DNA from: Legionella sp. | GTDB lineage: Bacteria > Pseudomonadota > Gammaproteobacteria > Legionellales > Legionellaceae | Length of the DNA stretch: 64,000 nucleotides | Assembly (NCBI GenBank): GCA_017306715.1 | Contig: JAFKHV010000009.1 | Location: 1 to 64,000, forward strand | Direction of reading: 5' to 3' | Part shown: positions 8,310 through 16,994 of the stretch, one piece after another | Numbering within the stretch: the stretch's first letter is position 1 | Layout of the letters: the number at the start of each line of letters is the position of its first letter | Program-made: the position numbers and the translations under genes | The notes under the pieces: generated by a model | What the model saw: only the letters and a program-made list of their open reading frames with translations | Told to the model about the DNA's origin: nothing | Databases searched by the model: none

Positions 8310-9716
8310 CTATAAATGTTCTGCTGCATAAAATGCAAGTCTTGAACGCTCACCCCGTGATAAGCTCATATGGGCGCTATGCTCCCAATGTTTAAATCGG
8401 TCTACCGCAAAGGTTAAACCCGAGGTGGTTTCGGTTAAATAGGGGGTGTCAATTTGTTTGATATCCCCTAAGCAAATAATTTTAGTCCCAGGGCCTGCGC
8501 GAGTGACCAGAGTTTTAATTTGTTTCGCAGTCAAGTTTTGCGCTTCGTCAATAATAATATACCGATTCAGAAAGGTCCGACCGCGCATAAAGTTTAAGGA
8601 GCGAATTTTTATTTTATTTTGCAACAGATCTTGGGTTGCTCCGCGTCCAAAACTGCCACCGGTCTGGGAGCTATGTAACACTTCCAGGTTATCCATTAAT
8701 GCCCCCATCCAGGGCGTCATTTTTTCTTCTTCCGTACCGGGCAGAAAGCCAATATCTTCACCCACAGGAATCGTGACGCGGGTCATTAAAATTTCGTTGT
8801 AACGATTTTGTTCTAATACCTGAGTCAGGCCTGCGGCAATCGTCAATAAAGTTTTACCGGTACCGGCTGGACCTTGTAAGGTCACAAAATCAATATCAGG
8901 ATCCAAAAGCAAATTTAGAGAAAAATTTTGTTCGCGATTTTTCGCAGTGATGCCCCATACCGAATGCTTGGGTTGAGTATAATCACGCACCAATTGTAGT
9001 ATGGCTTGATTTTTATCAATATTTTTTACAATTGCCTGAAAACTATCATCCTCGGTGCTGATGCAATCATTCGGGTTCCAATGGTTAATCAGTGGACCCG
9101 TTACTTTATAAAATGTTTTACCACTTTCTTGCCAGGAACCCATGTCTTTCGCGTGTGTATCCCAAAAGTTATTTTCTATAATATGGAGGCCACGATGTAG
9201 GAGGCTTACGTCATGTAAAACCTGATCGTTATAATAATCTTCAGCAGTGATTCCCAAAATACCTGCTTTGATACGCAAATTTATATCTTTAGAGATGATG
9301 ATTACTTCTTTGCTTCCCTGATATTTTTTTTGTAAGCCAAGAGCTGTGGCAAGAATCGTATTATCTACTTTATGCCCTGGAAGGCTACTAGGGACCGCTT
9401 CTGCGAATTCATCGGTCTGAAAATATAATTTACCGCGACTGTGTTTATGTTCTGAATCCGCATAGCTTGGGATGGGTAAACCGGAGGCAATTTGCTCATG
9501 AGATACGTGACTCATTAGTTCCACTAACATCCGATTAGTTTGTCGAACATTGCGCGCTACCTCTGAAGTACCTGTTTTATGGCTATCCAGCTCTTCCAAA
9601 ACCACCATGGGTAAGTAAATATCGTGTTCTTCAAAACGATAAATGGCAGTTGGATCACTCATTAGGATGTTCGTATCAAGAACAAAGAGTTTTTTGATTG
9701 CAGTATCATTGGCCAT
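8310..9716 (-). CDS. PIN domain-PhoH ATPase fusion (PhoH2-type)
   Basis: 468 residues. The N-terminal PIN nuclease domain (about 8-150) begins FVLDTNILM with Asp14, has acidic Glu41/Glu42 and a later conserved Asp in IISKDINLR (about 144). The C-terminal PhoH domain has Walker A GPAGTGKT (282-289) and Walker B IIIDEAQN (about 387-394). PhoH2 proteins studied elsewhere are ATP-dependent RNA helicase/RNases. Start ATG 9716 follows GAGGTGA. All key acidic and nucleotide-binding residues appear intact. Its likely role is RNA turnover or stress response. The phosphate-starvation label is historical. Confidence 0.93.
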   Translation of the reverse strand: MANDTAIKKLFVLDTNILMSDPTAIYRFEEHDIYLPMVVLEELDSHKTGTSEVARNVRQTNRMLVELMSHVSHEQIASGLPIPSYADSEHKHSRGKLYFQTDEFAEAVPSSLPGHKVDNTILATALGLQKKYQGSKEVIIISKDINLRIKAGILGITAEDYYNDQVLHDVSLLHRGLHIIENNFWDTHAKDMGSWQESGKTFYKVTGPLINHWNPNDCISTEDDSFQAIVKNIDKNQAILQLVRDYTQPKHSVWGITAKNREQNFSLNLLLDPDIDFVTLQGPAGTGKTLLTIAAGLTQVLEQNRYNEILMTRVTIPVGEDIGFLPGTEEEKMTPWMGALMDNLEVLHSSQTGGSFGRGATQDLLQNKIKIRSLNFMRGRTFLNRYIIIDEAQNLTAKQIKTLVTRAGPGTKIICLGDIKQIDTPYLTETTSGLTFAVDRFKHWEHSAHMSLSRGERSRLAFYAAEHL

Positions 9717-9776
9717 AATTCACCTCAGTTAGCTTCGTCTGCGCTATTGTGAACAGCAACAATAACTCGTACTTTC

Positions 9777-9805
9777 ATTTTCGCGGTGAAGGCGCAGTCC
9801 GTCAA
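9777..9805 (-). promoter_or_regulatory. Probable promoter of the phoH-guaC operon
   Basis: On the minus strand TTGACG (9800-9805) and GAAAAT (9777-9782) are separated by exactly 17 nt. The start codon is about 60 nt downstream. The -35 is strong and the -10 is a 4/6 match. Confidence 0.5.
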
Positions 9806-9812
9806 GAATAAT

Positions 9813-9837
9813 ATTTTTGCCTTGTTAAGGCAAAAAT
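9813..9837. promoter_or_regulatory. Perfect 11-bp palindrome just upstream of the phoH promoter
   Basis: ATTTTTGCCTT (9813-9823) and its complement (9827-9837) flank a 3-nt centre. T-runs lie before the stem and A-runs after it on both strands, the reverse of an intrinsic terminator. It ends 7 nt from the phoH -35, a position suited to a regulator site. It could alternatively be a weak end signal for the bcp operon. Confidence 0.4.
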
Positions 9838-9883
9838 AGCGGCAATAATACTATTGGTTGTCTATACTAAATGCGTTTTGGTA

Positions 9884-10336
9884 TCAACTTATTGTTTGCA
9901 ATACTTCCTGTACATGCCCTTTGACACTCACTTTACGCCACTCATGAGCTAAAATCCCTTCAGGGTCAATTATAAATGTACTGCGTTCAATGCCACGAAC
10001 TTGTTTTCCATACATAGATTTCATTTTAATGACATCAAATAATTGGCATAGGATTTCATCTGGATCGCTGATGAGTTCAAATGGAAAGTTTTGCTTTTGT
10101 TTAAATTGTTCATGGGATTTGAGGCTATCGCGGGATATACCAAAAACAACAGCATTCTTTTCCAGGATTTGGGGGTATGCATCCCGGAAATCTTGTCCCT
10201 CAGTGGTGCACCCAGGAGTCGCATCTTTTGGATAAAAATAAAGGATAACACTTTTGCCACGATAGTCGCTTAAATGACCGGAAGTATTGTTGGTGGCATT
10301 AAAAGAAAAGTTAGAAACTTGTTCCCCTATGTTCAT
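9884..10336 (-). CDS. bcp: Peroxiredoxin Bcp/PrxQ
   Basis: Thiol peroxidase reducing H2O2 and organic hydroperoxides in the cytosol with thioredoxin. The 150-residue protein has the peroxidatic Cys43 in DATPGCTTEG. The resolving Cys five residues later, found in many PrxQ proteins, is absent (a Gln or Asp lies there). The only other cysteine is Cys97, so resolution would need a distant Cys97 disulfide or an external thiol. The ATG directly follows the smpB stop (no gap), so the two are translationally linked. Confidence 0.95.
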   Translation of the reverse strand: MNIGEQVSNFSFNATNNTSGHLSDYRGKSVILYFYPKDATPGCTTEGQDFRDAYPQILEKNAVVFGISRDSLKSHEQFKQKQNFPFELISDPDEILCQLFDVIKMKSMYGKQVRGIERSTFIIDPEGILAHEWRKVSVKGHVQEVLQTIS

Positions 10337-10813
10337 TTAATCTCTCCCTGTTTTTTTCATAATTCGTGAGCGGTCGCGTTGCCATTCGCGATCTTTAATG
10401 GTGTCGCGCTTATCATGCTCTTTTTTTCCCTTCGCCAAGGCAATTTTAATTTTTACTTTGTTTTTTTTCCAAAATAAAGACAAAGGAACGATTGTAAATC
10501 CTTGGCGTTCGACACCGCCAATCAAACGACTTAATTCTTTACGATGAAGCAATAATTTGCGCGTTCGTGTTGGATCAGGAATGTCATGTGTAGACGCCGT
10601 AGGCAAGGGCTGTATTTGGGCTCCGAGTAAAAAAGCTTCACCATATTTTATAATGATGTGCGCATCAGCAATATTCACCTTTCCTGCACGGAGGCTTTTT
10701 ACTTCCCAGCCTTCAAGGACCAGCCCTGCTTCGTATTGATCTTGAATAAAATAATCAAAACCAGCCTTACGATTGGAAGCGATATTTGGGTCAAATGCGT
10801 TTTTTTGAGTCAT
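10337..10813 (-). CDS. smpB: SsrA-binding protein SmpB
   Basis: Binds tmRNA and delivers it to stalled ribosomes in trans-translation. The 158-residue length is typical. Signature segments include [10 protein letters not shown] near the N-terminus, [15 protein letters not shown], and the basic tail [20 protein letters not shown] that becomes helical in the ribosome. It sits between trhO (12 nt upstream) and bcp (immediately downstream) on the same strand. The ssrA gene itself is not in this window. Confidence 0.97.
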   Translation of the reverse strand: MTQKNAFDPNIASNRKAGFDYFIQDQYEAGLVLEGWEVKSLRAGKVNIADAHIIIKYGEAFLLGAQIQPLPTASTHDIPDPTRTRKLLLHRKELSRLIGGVERQGFTIVPLSLFWKKNKVKIKIALAKGKKEHDKRDTIKDREWQRDRSRIMKKTGRD

Positions 10814-10825
10814 ATATACGTTTAA

Positions 10826-11602
10826 TTACTCTTTGTCGTAATCGTGTTTATAATCTAGAGGTAGTTGAGGATAGACGCGCTTTAGGTCAGCGTCAACTGC
10901 AACCCGATTATCAAAGACAAAACACTGGCCTTCCCACAAGGACTGCTCCGGGGGCATTTTTTCCAGATAATTAAGAATTCCATCTTGGAGATGATAGACT
11001 TTTTCAAAGCCAAGCTCTTTAAGATAAGCGGTCGATTTTTCACAACGAATGCCGCCCGTACAGAACATTGCTATTTTTTTATCTTTATGTTCTGCCAATT
11101 CGGTTTGAACATATTCCGGAAAATTACGAAAATTTTCGGTATTGGGATTAATGGCACCCTTAAATGTACCCAAGCTGAACTCGTAGTCATTGCGGGTATC
11201 GATGACTACGACATCAGGCTCTTGTAATAGCTCATTCCACTGCTCAGGCTCTAAATGAACGCCCACAGTTTCCAGGGGATTCACTTCTTTAATACCCATG
11301 GTGACAATTTCTTTACGTAATTTTACCTTGGTTTTTTCAAAAGGGTTTTCTGCATCAAAGGTTTCTTTAAAGCGCAAGTCTGCCAGACGTGGGTCTGCAT
11401 GCACCACTTGATAAAAGGCATCCATATCCGCGGGCGCTCCAGCAAAACTGCCATTAATCCCTTCACTGGCCAAAATAATCGTGCCTTTAATGCGATGGGC
11501 ATTCATTTGGGCTAACAAAGGTGCACGCATTTCTTCATAGTTATCTAATGGAACAAATTTATAAAATGAGGCAATGATAATAGGTGCAATAGAACGATTC
11601 AT
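10826..11602 (-). CDS. trhO: tRNA uridine(34) hydroxylase TrhO (rhodanese family, YceA)
   Basis: Oxygen-dependent formation of 5-hydroxyuridine at tRNA position 34. I placed the start at ATG 11602, preceded by AGG at 7-9 nt, because homologous sequence begins just after it. A 14-residue longer form from 11644 is possible. The N-terminal acylphosphatase-like domain is followed by a rhodanese domain with the active loop CTGGIRCEK (Cys181 and Cys187). A short C-terminal tail holds the conserved phrase GILNYLE. It is the first gene of trhO-smpB-bcp. Confidence 0.93.
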   Translation of the reverse strand: MNRSIAPIIIASFYKFVPLDNYEEMRAPLLAQMNAHRIKGTIILASEGINGSFAGAPADMDAFYQVVHADPRLADLRFKETFDAENPFEKTKVKLRKEIVTMGIKEVNPLETVGVHLEPEQWNELLQEPDVVVIDTRNDYEFSLGTFKGAINPNTENFRNFPEYVQTELAEHKDKKIAMFCTGGIRCEKSTAYLKELGFEKVYHLQDGILNYLEKMPPEQSLWEGQCFVFDNRVAVDADLKRVYPQLPLDYKHDYDKE

Positions 11603-11856
11603 TTTAACCTGAAAAACGCAAAAATAATTGGCAGAAAGTATCATTTAAGCGTCATTTAATCAAGGGTACATACGAAATCGAGCATGCCATCCTGGTAAAA
11701 TGCACTGGCTTTTCGATAAAACAGGATAGGTGCAAAATCTAATGGGTTTCTTGCATATGGACAACTATTTTGATAATGCTCGTAAAGGGTAGGAAAAATG
11801 AAGCTATTTTGGTACCCTGAGTAGGGACATGGATTCACTAAAGCAAAGGATGCACA

Positions 11857-13401
11857 ATGAACATAAAAAATATTATACATCGATACAAGACTGCGATACT
11901 CAGAATTTGTTCATTTCTTCTAATAGGTACGAGTGGATTTGCAGCGAAACCCTTGTGGTTATTTACTCCGCAAACCGCCACTGAAATTACGATACTTAAA
12001 GGGAGCACGGCCCAAGTCGTCTATACTGTGCAAAATCAGTCTTTGCAAGCCAAGACGTTATTTATAAAACCCATTGCTGGGATAAGTCAAAGCACCCCTT
12101 GTGTGCTTCCAGCTAAAGGGAGCTGTACGTTGACGCTTAATATTATCGGTTCTAGTTTAAGCGGTGATGTAATCGGTGGCCCGATATTATGCCAACAGGG
12201 TAATGACCTACAATGCTATCAACCAGGCTCTGGGAATGCTTTACGGATACATCTTACAGAACCACCGCCAATACCACAATTTACCATCACCCCGTCTGCG
12301 AGTGCCAATGGCGTGATTAGTCCTGCTACCCCTCAGGTAGTAAATATTGGGAGTAATTTAACGTTTAATGCAACTCCTAATGCGGGTTTTGGCGTGGTGC
12401 AGTGGTTGCTCGATGGCAATGTGGTACAGTCTGGAGGTACGAGCTACCAGTTAAGCAATATTCAAGCGAATCATACTGTACAGGTGGTTTTTGGTCAGGC
12501 GGTTTTATCACCCTTAACCCAGAATTTACTGCTCTCATTGAATAGTTCGCTGCCTGGCGCTCCAGCATCTGATCCCCCATTGGTAGGAAACGCACGAGTT
12601 ATACGTATTGTGAATACGGGCTCCTTACCTGCAACAAATATCAACATAGCTCCCGGTACATTTCCCAGCGGAACTTCAATTACTGCAGATACCTGTACCG
12701 GGGTAACATTAAATCCAGGAGCAAATTGCGATGTGACGATCACTCCGGGAGCGAATGCGAGTTTAGATGCGGGAAATAACGCGTGTACGACCGTAGCCAG
12801 TACCTCGCCCATTGCGACCCCTGTGACCGTGACCTCAGATAGCGCAACTTCAGTAAATGTTAATGTTCTGGTCCTTGGATATGGATGCTTATATCAGGGA
12901 GGGCTTGTATTTTCTATCGATGATACGACACCAACCACAGGAAGTGTTGCGGGGAAAATTGCGGCATTAGCCGATGAACAAGAAAGCCCAGGTGATTTCC
13001 TCTTTCAATGGTCAACAGTACATAACGTTACCGGAGCAACCAGTATTACCGATGGATTGACCAATACCCTGGCGTTAACAACTCCTGCAGGGCAATATCC
13101 AGCCGCTCAAGCGTGCTCTAATCAAGCGGGTAATTGGTATTTACCATCTATATGCGAGTTGGGTGGACGCTATGTGGGCTCAGGTTCCGATGCGGGTTGT
13201 GGCACGAGTAATCCAAACTTATACAATACGTTAAGCCAAGCAGGCTACAGCTCTTTTGATACAGTGGTCGGCTATGCAAGTTCTACCGAGCAAAATATTA
13301 CCGATGCCTGGGATCAGTTTTTCGGGGGCAGTGGTAGTCAAAATTATTATGATAAATTTGCCAACGCTCGTGTACGTTGTATTCGTCTGATTACCAATTA
13401 A
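11857..13401 (+). CDS. Exported multidomain protein with InlB-type B-repeat and Lcl C-terminal (DUF1566-like) domain
   Basis: 514 residues. A signal peptide ends near residue 30 (SGFAAKP). Then come an immunoglobulin-like segment with two cysteines (about 35-130) and a B-repeat-like module (about 145-210, with the phrases ATPNAGFGVVQWLLDG and HTVQVVF). A Thr/Asn-rich bacterial beta domain follows (about 220-345). The C-terminal region (about 350-514) has the Lcl/DUF1566 pattern: GGLVFSIDD, ACSNQAGNWYLPS, YASSTE, and a final ANARVRCIR. In L. pneumophila the Lcl protein carries this C-terminal domain after collagen repeats and acts in adhesion and biofilm. Collagen repeats are absent here. AAGGA precedes the ATG. 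Confidence 0.85.
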   Translation: MNIKNIIHRYKTAILRICSFLLIGTSGFAAKPLWLFTPQTATEITILKGSTAQVVYTVQNQSLQAKTLFIKPIAGISQSTPCVLPAKGSCTLTLNIIGSSLSGDVIGGPILCQQGNDLQCYQPGSGNALRIHLTEPPPIPQFTITPSASANGVISPATPQVVNIGSNLTFNATPNAGFGVVQWLLDGNVVQSGGTSYQLSNIQANHTVQVVFGQAVLSPLTQNLLLSLNSSLPGAPASDPPLVGNARVIRIVNTGSLPATNINIAPGTFPSGTSITADTCTGVTLNPGANCDVTITPGANASLDAGNNACTTVASTSPIATPVTVTSDSATSVNVNVLVLGYGCLYQGGLVFSIDDTTPTTGSVAGKIAALADEQESPGDFLFQWSTVHNVTGATSITDGLTNTLALTTPAGQYPAAQACSNQAGNWYLPSICELGGRYVGSGSDAGCGTSNPNLYNTLSQAGYSSFDTVVGYASSTEQNITDAWDQFFGGSGSQNYYDKFANARVRCIRLITN

Positions 13402-13472
13402 TCATGCGCACGGCCTTGACCTATTTACGGTTTGGGCTGTGGCTTTGTTATATATACTCCTAACGAATCCCG

Positions 13473-13500
13473 TTGACAAAAATCATTAAGTGATCATACT
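13473..13500 (+). promoter_or_regulatory. Probable promoter of plaC
   Basis: A perfect TTGACA (13473-13478) and CATACT (13495-13500, 4/6) with a 16-nt spacer. The predicted leader is about 100 nt. The nearby elements GTTATATATACT and GTTATATACT repeat around it. Confidence 0.45.
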
Positions 13501-13520
13501 GTTATATACTGGCCAAAAAT

Positions 13521-13561
13521 CTTGCCCGAAAATTATCGGTTTCGTAAGATGGATGGGCAAG
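13521..13561 (+). promoter_or_regulatory. Hairpin in the plaC leader
   Basis: CTTGCCC (13521-13527) pairs perfectly with GGGCAAG (13555-13561). An inner GAAA/TTTC pairing is possible. It ends 43 nt before the ATG and leaves the AAGGAG ribosome site free. There is no T-run, so it is not a terminator. It may affect mRNA stability or be a binding site. Confidence 0.35.
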
Positions 13562-13604
13562 TTCAGGATGACTGATGTGTGCAGCGCAAATATAAGGAGA
13601 TTAT

Positions 13605-14936
13605 ATGGCTAACTTTGCATGGTTTTTTCGTGGCATAACGATACTGTCTTTTTGTATCCCCATGCTTGCTTATGCAGCAACCCCCGTTAAATCAATGGTT
13701 GTTTTTGGAGATAGTCTTTCAGATACCGGAAATACCACCCATTTACTGAAAAGCTTACGTCAAGAAGATGACCCCGCATTTTTAGTCGCGCCATTCAAAA
13801 CGTTCGTTCTGAATAAAATGATTGAATTTGCTGATGAATACTATGTTCCACAAATGGTATTGGATTCTGGAATTGCGGTGGTTAATGAGTTTTTCGACAA
13901 ACAAATTGCCCCGTATATCGCGAGTTTAGTGAGCAAAGTCCGTGTCGTGCCCGTGTTGCCTGGGCAGCCCTATTGGAATTCACGATTCTCCAACGGGCGG
14001 GTTTGGAATGAGTATTTAGCCGCTATGCTGGCCTTGCCTCAAGATGATGAAACCCAGTATTTAAATCGAGCTTTTGGCGGAAGTTGGTCTGCAACTTATG
14101 ATTATCAACTTACGGTTTGGAATCTTATTCGCCATCCTCTAGGATCTATTAAAAACCTGATTGTGGGTAAGTTAGTGCCACCCAGTTTGGGTCTTACCGT
14201 GCAGGCCTATTTGCTTGAACATAAAAAATTGAATCCCGAAACCTTATATTTTATTTTCACCGGCAGTAATGACTACATCAATGTTTTATTCTTTGAAGCC
14301 AATTACGACCCCACCGTGATGAGTACCTATGTAGATAATGTCATTTCGGGTTTGGGCTCTTCGGTCAAAAGATTGGTAAATGCGGGTGCGCGACGCTTTG
14401 TCGTCATGGGATTGCCGCATCTTGGTGATACGCCAAGATTAATAAACAACCCTCTCGATCGCGAGGTCTTAAATACCGCAATTGATAATCATAACGAGCG
14501 CTTGCAAAGCCGCCTTAAAGAATGGCAGCAACTTTACCCGGATACCGATTTTGTGTATGTCGATATTAATAAGTACATGCAGCGCGCACTGGCAAGTCCC
14601 GCTACCTACGGGTTTAGCAATACGACTGATGCCTGTATCGATGTCAAATTTCCTATGTTTGACGCACTAAAAAATTCTCCGTTTGCGAATAACTATGTGC
14701 TGCGTTATGCACAAACATTACAATATCGTGATGCACGTTTAGCGCCGGATGAAAAAAATTATCATGTTTGTGATGCCCCCGACGGATTCCTCTTCTGGGA
14801 TGAAATTCATCCGGGTACCCGTGCCCATGCCTATCTAGCATTTGAGATATGCAATCAGCTCAAAGATCACGGATATTCAGTGCGTTGCAGCAAACCTGAT
14901 AGCGCGCTTGCAGAGAATGAGCCTCAGGCCTATTAA
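13605..14936 (+). CDS. plaC: Secreted GDSL lysophospholipase / glycerophospholipid:cholesterol acyltransferase PlaC
   Basis: 443 residues with AAGGAG before the ATG and a signal peptide cleaved near Ala24. GDSL blocks: GDSLSDTGN with nucleophile Ser37, the Gly block AFGGSWS, GSND at 220-223, and the acid/base pair Asp399/His402 in DEIHPG. Cys344 and Cys389 could form the disulfide loop described for PlaC, in which processing by the protease ProA raises activity. L. pneumophila PlaC is a type II-secreted acyltransferase. PlaA and PlaD are the alternative paralogues. The length and the loop near the C-terminal block favour PlaC. Confidence 0.9.
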   Translation: MANFAWFFRGITILSFCIPMLAYAATPVKSMVVFGDSLSDTGNTTHLLKSLRQEDDPAFLVAPFKTFVLNKMIEFADEYYVPQMVLDSGIAVVNEFFDKQIAPYIASLVSKVRVVPVLPGQPYWNSRFSNGRVWNEYLAAMLALPQDDETQYLNRAFGGSWSATYDYQLTVWNLIRHPLGSIKNLIVGKLVPPSLGLTVQAYLLEHKKLNPETLYFIFTGSNDYINVLFFEANYDPTVMSTYVDNVISGLGSSVKRLVNAGARRFVVMGLPHLGDTPRLINNPLDREVLNTAIDNHNERLQSRLKEWQQLYPDTDFVYVDINKYMQRALASPATYGFSNTTDACIDVKFPMFDALKNSPFANNYVLRYAQTLQYRDARLAPDEKNYHVCDAPDGFLFWDEIHPGTRAHAYLAFEICNQLKDHGYSVRCSKPDSALAENEPQAY

Positions 14937-14943
14937 TAATGAG

Positions 14944-14974
14944 AAGGGTGTCTCGCAACGAGACGCTCTTTTTT
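14944..14974 (+). terminator. Intrinsic terminator after plaC
   Basis: Core arms GTCTCG (14950-14955) and CGAGAC (14959-14964) with a CAA loop extend outward through wobble pairs to 14944/14970. The 3' side continues directly into a T-run of at least six bases. It starts 8 nt after the plaC stop. Confidence 0.85.
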
Positions 14975-15136
14975 CTATGACGCAAATAAGTATAATTTTT
15001 GAGCAATTATGATCTTTATGTTCTAATATTAATTTCATATTGCCGCCCTTAGTGATTTTTTAAGGGTTTAAAGGCATAATTCGAACTTTTTTTGATAATG
15101 ATCTGAAACACGCAAGTGTGGACAGAGGAGCAGGTT

Positions 15137-16951
15137 ATGTGTGGGATTATCGGTGCCGTTTCTGGACGGGATATCAGTAAAATATTGTTGGAAGGTTTAC
15201 GTCGACTTGAATATAGAGGGTACGATTCAGCAGGTATTGCTGTTATCAATTCGGATTCGCGTCTGGTGCGGGTACGAATGCAGGGGAAAGTGCAGAATCT
15301 TGCGCAGGCTATGCAAGAAAATGCGGTTCAGGCGCCGTTAGGAATTGCCCATACCCGCTGGGCAACCCATGGTAAACCTTCTGAACTCAATGCCCACCCT
15401 CACGTATCTCATAATGAAATCGCTTTAGTCCACAATGGCATTATCGAAAATCATGATGAATTACGGCAACGCTTAAAAAATCTGGGTTATGAATTTACCT
15501 CAGAAACCGATAGTGAAGTTGCTGCGCATCTTATACATTATTACTATCAACAATCGGAAGAATTACTCAAAGCCGTACAACAGGCTGCGGCTGAAATGGA
15601 AGGTGCATTTGCCCTCGGGGTTATCCATCAGCAGCGTCCAGGCCAATTAGTTGCGATACGCAAAGGAAGCCCTTTAGTCCTGGGTTTAGGAATTGATGAG
15701 AATTTTATTGCTTCTGATGGATTAGCGCTTAGAGCGTTCGCACAGTCAGTAATGTATCTTGAAGAAGGCGATAGCGCAGTCATTACTGCTCGAGAAATCA
15801 AGGTTTTTAATCAGGCGGGAAATCCGGTATCCAGACCAACCCACTTGTTAAGTAGTGATGCAGAAATGGCGAGTAAGGGCAAATATCGCCATTTCATGTT
15901 AAAAGAAATCTTTGAGCAGCCTAAAGTTCTCCAGGATACGATTGAAGGACGAGTTAATAGTCTTGAGGTGTTGCGTTCCAGTTTTGGAGAACGCGCAGCC
16001 CAGATATTCCCCCAAGTAAAATCCATTCACATTGTTGCTTGTGGCACCAGCTATCATGCCGGTCTTATTGCCAAATATTGGTTAGAAGCCCTTGCAGGAG
16101 TTCCAACACAGGTCGAAATTGCCAGCGAATACCGTTACCGTGAAGTGGTTGTTCCGCCGGAAACCCTGTTCATTACCGTTTCCCAATCAGGGGAAACCGC
16201 AGACACCCTTGCCGCCTTACATAAAGCAAAAAAAATGAACTATCTTGCAAGTTTGGCGATTTGCAACGTGGCCACAAGTACGTTAGTGCGCGAAGCGGAC
16301 TGTGTCTTTTTGACCCGTGCAGGCACAGAGATTGGCGTTGCCTCAACCAAGGCGTTCACGACTCAGTTGGCGGCGTTTTTAATGCTCGCTGCAGCATTGG
16401 GTAAAGATGCTCGCGCTGAAGAGGTGATTTCACAATTGCAACAATTGCCTCAGTGTATTGAGCGTGTCGTTGAGATGAATCAGGAAATCGAAGGATTGGC
16501 TTCGCTTTTTGTAAATAAAGCACATACGCTCTTTTTAGGCCGTGGTGTCCAATATCCAGTGGCTTTGGAAGGCGCTTTAAAACTTAAAGAAATTTCTTAT
16601 ATTCATGCAGAAGCTTACCCTTCAGGGGAATTAAAACATGGTCCTTTAGCATTAGTCGATGAAAATATGCCGGTCATAGCAGTCGCTCCGAATGATGAAT
16701 TACTCGATAAGTTAAAATCTAATTTGCACGAAGTAAGTGCGCGGGGGGGGCAATTATTTGTCTTTGTCAACGATGGCCATACCTGGCAAACTAATGGTGC
16801 CCGACTGATTAAGGTTCCTGCATGTGGTTCCTGGATTGCACCCTTAGTTTATACCATTCCATTACAGCTTCTGGCCTATCATGTTGCAGTTGCCAAAGGA
16901 ACAGATGTGGATCAACCACGTAACCTTGCCAAATCGGTTACTGTTGAGTGA
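15137..16951 (+). CDS. glmS: Glutamine-fructose-6-phosphate aminotransferase (isomerizing)
   Basis: Makes glucosamine-6-phosphate from fructose-6-phosphate and glutamine, the entry to peptidoglycan, LPS and amino-sugar synthesis. The start is set at ATG 15137 (GGAG 6 nt upstream) because the Ntn-type amidotransferase needs Cys1 directly after Met: MCGIIGAV. A GTG at 15116 would bury that Cys. The 604 residues comprise the glutaminase domain, with HTRWATHG, and two SIS sugar-isomerase domains, with CGTSYHA, SQSGETADT and the closing AKSVTVE. Flux through it would feed the polysaccharide locus downstream in this window. Confidence 0.97.
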   Translation: MCGIIGAVSGRDISKILLEGLRRLEYRGYDSAGIAVINSDSRLVRVRMQGKVQNLAQAMQENAVQAPLGIAHTRWATHGKPSELNAHPHVSHNEIALVHNGIIENHDELRQRLKNLGYEFTSETDSEVAAHLIHYYYQQSEELLKAVQQAAAEMEGAFALGVIHQQRPGQLVAIRKGSPLVLGLGIDENFIASDGLALRAFAQSVMYLEEGDSAVITAREIKVFNQAGNPVSRPTHLLSSDAEMASKGKYRHFMLKEIFEQPKVLQDTIEGRVNSLEVLRSSFGERAAQIFPQVKSIHIVACGTSYHAGLIAKYWLEALAGVPTQVEIASEYRYREVVVPPETLFITVSQSGETADTLAALHKAKKMNYLASLAICNVATSTLVREADCVFLTRAGTEIGVASTKAFTTQLAAFLMLAAALGKDARAEEVISQLQQLPQCIERVVEMNQEIEGLASLFVNKAHTLFLGRGVQYPVALEGALKLKEISYIHAEAYPSGELKHGPLALVDENMPVIAVAPNDELLDKLKSNLHEVSARGGQLFVFVNDGHTWQTNGARLIKVPACGSWIAPLVYTIPLQLLAYHVAVAKGTDVDQPRNLAKSVTVE

Positions 16952-16994
16952 TAATGTGTCGATTTTTTACCAAGTATTTCGGGGATGTAAGTAA

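Noticed and set aside
9813..9837. Intrinsic terminator of the bcp operon
   Set aside because: T-run precedes the stem and A-run follows it on both strands, opposite to a terminator.
11656..11880. 74-codon minus-strand frame rich in Tyr, Phe, Cys and Pro
   Set aside because: It begins inside the signal-peptide region of the gene on the other strand, has no convincing ribosome site, and its composition is unlike a folded protein. A decayed gene remains possible.
15116..15136. GTG start for glmS giving seven extra residues
   Set aside because: Would place residues before the catalytic N-terminal Cys, which must be exposed after Met removal.
15049..15249. Minus-strand frame over the glmS start
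   Set aside because: Shadow of glmS codons plus leader; no ribosome site.
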